From Bacillota bacterium (GTDB lineage Bacteria > Bacillota > Syntrophomonadia > Syntrophomonadales > Syntrophomonadaceae): a stretch of DNA of 8,887 nucleotides. Below the pieces are notes generated by a model that saw only the letters and a list, made by a program, of their open reading frames with translations, ran no database searches and was not told where the DNA came from. Location of the stretch: contig JAGFXV010000044.1 in NCBI GenBank assembly GCA_017861475.1, positions 1 to 8,887 on the forward strand. Direction: 5' to 3'. A program made the translations under genes and the position numbers. Shown here piece after piece: positions 6,494-8,887 of this stretch (positions are counted from its first letter, which is position 1; every line of letters starts with the position of its first letter).

Positions 6494-7474
6494 TTGAAAG
6501 CAATCAGTCTTTTTTCAGGTGGACTGGATTCACAAATAGCTGTATGTGTGATCAAAGATCAGGGAATCGATGTCGTTGGAATTAATTTTGTAACCCCATT
6601 CTTTGGGGCGCAGGAAAGGACCCGACAGGCGGCCAGAGATTTGGGGATCGAATTTCATTTTCTTGATATCGGTCCCGATTACATGGATGTACTCAAAAAA
6701 CCGGTTTATGGATACGGAAAAAATATGAATCCCTGCATCGATTGTCACGCCTATATGTTTAAACGGGCCGGAGAATATTTGCAGGAATTTAATGCCAATT
6801 TTCTTATTTCGGGAGAAGTTTTGGGGCAGCGTCCCATGAGTCAGAACAAATCAGCTTTGCAGGCAGTGAACAAATTATCCGGACAGCAAGGTCTTATCCT
6901 TCGGCCGCTTTCCGCCAAATTGCTTGAATCTACCATCCCGGAGAAAGAAGGCTGGGTTGATCGCAGTCGTTTGTTGGATATAAGTGGTCGGAGTCGTGCC
7001 CGCCAAATGCAGTTGGCGGAGCATTATGGAATAAAAGATTATCCCAGTCCGGCCGGTGGGTGTCTGCTGACGCAGGAGAACTTTGCCAAAAGGCTGCGTC
7101 TCCTCCTGGCCCTCAATCCGGATGCCAATTCACAAGATACGGAAATTTTAAAAACCGGCCGGCATTTATATTTAAATAATGATCAATTGCTGGTGATCGG
7201 CCGGAACCATGATGAAAATATTAATCTGGAGGAACTGGCCAATGAGAATGATTATTTAATCAAAGTAGTTGACCGTCCCGGACCTTTGGGGCTATTGCGG
7301 TTACATCGAATGGATGATCAAGCCGAGACGGACCTGGCGGCCCGGATCGTAGCTCGCTACAGCGACGCCAGGCTGGATGATATAGCAAATATGAAAATAA
7401 GCAGGTTGGCAGGTGAGGAAATATCACTGCAGGTGGTTCCATTGCCGGCGGAAGAAGTACCGGATTTGGTATAG
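6494..7474 (+). CDS. PP-loop ATPase, probable tRNA thiouridine synthetase-like protein
   Basis: A 326-aa two-part protein. The N-terminal PP-loop ATP-pyrophosphatase has SGGLDS (8-13), the adenylation loop of tRNA-thiolating enzymes (MnmA, ThiI, TtuA/NcsA). NPCIDCH (79-85; Cys81 and Cys84) and PAGGCLL (186-192; Cys190) make a C-x2-C plus distal Cys arrangement like that of [4Fe-4S]-dependent tRNA thiolases; SGEVLGQRP lies at 106-114. The C-terminal part (about 195-326) has LKTGRHLYL, LVIGRNHDEN and DRPGPLGLL, resembling the NFACT-R-type RNA-binding domain often attached to this family. It starts at a TTG with an AAAGGAGAGG ribosome site, two bases after the DUF523 stop. It is commonly annotated as MnmA- or ThiI-like, but it is neither in strict sense: there is no THUMP domain and it is too short for canonical MnmA. 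The modified tRNA position is unknown. Confidence 0.85.
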   Translation: MKAISLFSGGLDSQIAVCVIKDQGIDVVGINFVTPFFGAQERTRQAARDLGIEFHFLDIGPDYMDVLKKPVYGYGKNMNPCIDCHAYMFKRAGEYLQEFNANFLISGEVLGQRPMSQNKSALQAVNKLSGQQGLILRPLSAKLLESTIPEKEGWVDRSRLLDISGRSRARQMQLAEHYGIKDYPSPAGGCLLTQENFAKRLRLLLALNPDANSQDTEILKTGRHLYLNNDQLLVIGRNHDENINLEELANENDYLIKVVDRPGPLGLLRLHRMDDQAETDLAARIVARYSDARLDDIANMKISRLAGEEISLQVVPLPAEEVPDLV

Positions 7475-7481
7475 CTCCAGC

Positions 7482-8030
7482 TCATTGCTCGAAAATAGAG
7501 GTATCTATACGGGCAAACATAGCCTTGTATCCTTCTTTGGTGGGATGCGCGCCATCAGCATTCAGAAGCTCGGTCAGGATTTGTCCGTTTTGACTGAAAA
7601 AGGCCATATGAAAATCAATGATCGGCATGCCCTGTTGATCTGCGTACTCTTTTATCCAATTTCTTATACGCTGGGTGAGTTTTTCAATATATTCATCATC
7701 AACAGCGGTAGGCATGCCGAATATGACCTTTATGTCATGTTCGGCAGCTTTTTCAGCCATAGCGCGCAAATTCCAGACGATGCGGTCAAAGCTTTCCTGC
7801 CAGACAATATCATTGATCCCGCCCATTATGATCAAATGGGTGGGATTTGCTTTCAGAACGGCCTTGTCAAATCTCTCCATCATCTGGGAGGTCGTATTGC
7901 CGGGTATGCCCCGGTTGATTACTTCAGCATCAATGACGTTTTCCAGCATGGTGGTCCAGGAAACTTCCGGCCCCCAAGGCCAGCCGTAAGTGATGCTGTC
8001 TCCCAGACATACGATCCGCAATTCTTTCAT
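7482..8030 (-). CDS. SGNH/GDSL-type hydrolase, cytoplasmic
   Basis: A 182-aa esterase/lipase-fold enzyme with all four SGNH blocks: GDSIT (10-14, nucleophile Ser12), NRGIPGNT (39-46, oxyanion Gly), GGIND (70-74, Asn73) and DGAHPTKEGY (159-168, Asp159 and His162). The length fits compact single-domain SGNH hydrolases related to TesA-like thioesterases and lysophospholipases. There is no signal peptide, so it acts in the cytoplasm; the substrate (acyl ester, thioester or acetylated carbohydrate) is not evident. The ATG at 8030 has GGGAG (8041-8045) ten bases upstream, abutting the stop of the preceding metallo-hydrolase gene. The 15-base gap argues for a two-gene operon. It ends seven bases from the convergent PP-loop gene with no terminator visible between them. 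Confidence 0.9.
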   Translation of the reverse strand: MKELRIVCLGDSITYGWPWGPEVSWTTMLENVIDAEVINRGIPGNTTSQMMERFDKAVLKANPTHLIIMGGINDIVWQESFDRIVWNLRAMAEKAAEHDIKVIFGMPTAVDDEYIEKLTQRIRNWIKEYADQQGMPIIDFHMAFFSQNGQILTELLNADGAHPTKEGYKAMFARIDTSIFEQ

Positions 8031-8045
8031 GTGTGTGAATCTCCC

Positions 8046-8858
8046 TTATAAGGCATGATACAAACCGTTTTCAACCATCTCAATAAATCCTTTTTGCTGC
8101 AAACGTTCCAGATGTTTCAACAACATGCATTTTTCCCAGAATAGAACAAAGGGAGTGGGATGCATTCGATAAACCAGTTTTTGATCCGCCAGCTGGTGCA
8201 AATCTACAGGCTGCTTTTTGATTGATTTGAATATACGTTCCTCGCGTTTAATTATGCGGTCACGGAATTCAGTTAAACGTTCCCGGCAATCATAACAGAT
8301 ATCATTGATGTGACAAGATGTCATTCGGGGAGGATTCAATTCAATCAAACGATTGATCTCTTCATTGGGGAACCAGAATGAACAATGACCGGCCGAATGA
8401 CCGGGGGTATGAATGACCTCCATTTGTGTATGGCCGAAATCAATGATCTGATCATTGTTCAGCACCTGATCTACCCTCATGTTACGTTCCACATCGTCTT
8501 CTTCAATGCCCATTATGACAGATGCTTCAGCATAATCACAGTTGGGCATCAATCCTTCCCACATATCAATGGAATTATAATGGATATAGTCTTCTCTGCT
8601 TGATAAAGGAGTGTAATCCAGGGCATGAATATACAGCCGGGAATTTTGGAAATATTGATTGCCCCGGGTATGATCATAATGATGATGCGTGTTCAAAACC
8701 ATATCAATGCTTTCAGGATGGATGGAATCAATTGATTTTTTATCGGCGCCGGTGTCTAAAATTGCCCGAACGTTGTCCTCAACCACGATGCAATTACAAT
8801 AAGTGAATCCTGTTTCACTGATCAAAAAGTTCAAATGGTCACTAATTTTTTGGAGCAC
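8046..8858 (-). CDS. Metallo-beta-lactamase-fold hydrolase with apparent internal deletion
   Basis: A 270-aa MBL-fold protein. The metal-binding THHHYDH (57-63; His58, His60, Asp62, His63), HTPGHSAGH (150-158; His154) and a late TSCH (180-183; His183) are present. Between His154 and His183 there are only 29 residues, and the usual strand ending in a GD-type Asp (the bridging metal ligand) is absent: the text jumps from FWFPNEE (161-167) to INRLIELNPP (168-177), which in relatives comes about 30 residues later. The C-terminal part (about 195-270) has a helical, winged-helix-like tail (LLKHLERLQQKG). The start is a GTG at 8858 with GGGGAGGG (8866-8873) seven bases upstream. It is first of a pair with the SGNH hydrolase. 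The reading frame is intact across the gap, so it may be a true in-frame deletion, with altered or lost activity, or an assembly artefact. The substrate is unknown. Confidence 0.8.
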   Translation of the reverse strand: MLQKISDHLNFLISETGFTYCNCIVVEDNVRAILDTGADKKSIDSIHPESIDMVLNTHHHYDHTRGNQYFQNSRLYIHALDYTPLSSREDYIHYNSIDMWEGLMPNCDYAEASVIMGIEEDDVERNMRVDQVLNNDQIIDFGHTQMEVIHTPGHSAGHCSFWFPNEEINRLIELNPPRMTSCHINDICYDCRERLTEFRDRIIKREERIFKSIKKQPVDLHQLADQKLVYRMHPTPFVLFWEKCMLLKHLERLQQKGFIEMVENGLYHAL

Positions 8859-8865
8859 TTTGATT

Positions 8866-8873
8866 CCCTCCCC
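8866..8873 (-). promoter_or_regulatory. Ribosome binding site fixing the GTG start of the metallo-hydrolase
   Basis: GGGGAGGG on the minus strand, seven bases before the GTG at 8858. It supports the non-ATG start, since the next in-frame ATG lies deep inside the conserved fold. The remaining bases to the window edge show no other feature, and the promoter must lie outside the window. Confidence 0.75.
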
Positions 8874-8887
8874 TGAAACCTTGCCAG

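Noticed and set aside
7413..8051. Open frame of 212 codons on the plus strand opposite the SGNH hydrolase
   Set aside because: It overlaps the end of the PP-loop gene and is antisense to a protein with all four SGNH blocks; composition looks like a shadow frame.

Overview
The window looks like a chromosomal segment from an anaerobic, probably endospore-forming Firmicute (Clostridia-like). The reasons are strong purine-rich Shine-Dalgarno sequences, frequent TTG/GTG starts, moderately AT-rich DNA with AT-rich gaps, two ATP-grasp proteins of the YheC/YheD spore-coat-associated family, and a 3-hydroxybutyryl-CoA dehydrogenase. The species cannot be named from the sequence. There are nine protein genes, no RNA genes, no mobile elements and no CRISPR array. 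Coding density is high.

Leftward block (minus strand, read from about 5950 down to 49). Two tandem paralogous YheC/YheD ATP-grasp genes come first, with a few-base junction. After a 210-base AT-rich gap come a phosphofructokinase (TTG start), a 3-hydroxybutyryl-CoA dehydrogenase and a multi-spanning membrane protein with a bacterial PH-like domain. The block closes with a clear rho-independent terminator at 49-82. No terminator is visible between the ATP-grasp pair and pfkA. The gap holds a candidate promoter and an inverted repeat, so the metabolic genes may have their own start as well as read-through.

Rightward block (plus strand, 6027-7474). A 154-aa DUF523 protein (thiouracil desulfurase, TudS-like) is followed after 2 bases by a PP-loop ATPase resembling tRNA thiouridine synthetases. 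Both carry cysteine sets of the kind that hold a [4Fe-4S] cluster handling sulfide, so they may form a small sulfur-transfer or tRNA-thiolation unit. Their promoter region is shared, divergently, with the ATP-grasp pair.

Right-hand minus-strand block (8858-7482). A metallo-beta-lactamase-fold hydrolase is followed by a cytoplasmic SGNH/GDSL hydrolase that converges on the PP-loop gene with a 7-base gap. The metallo-hydrolase appears to lack about 30 internal residues, including the aspartate metal ligand normally found between its histidine motifs.

Points most worth a second look: the apparent internal deletion in the metallo-hydrolase; the DUF523/PP-loop pair; a sigma-K-like promoter in front of the YheC/YheD pair; and the mixed nucleotide/pyrophosphate signature of the phosphofructokinase.
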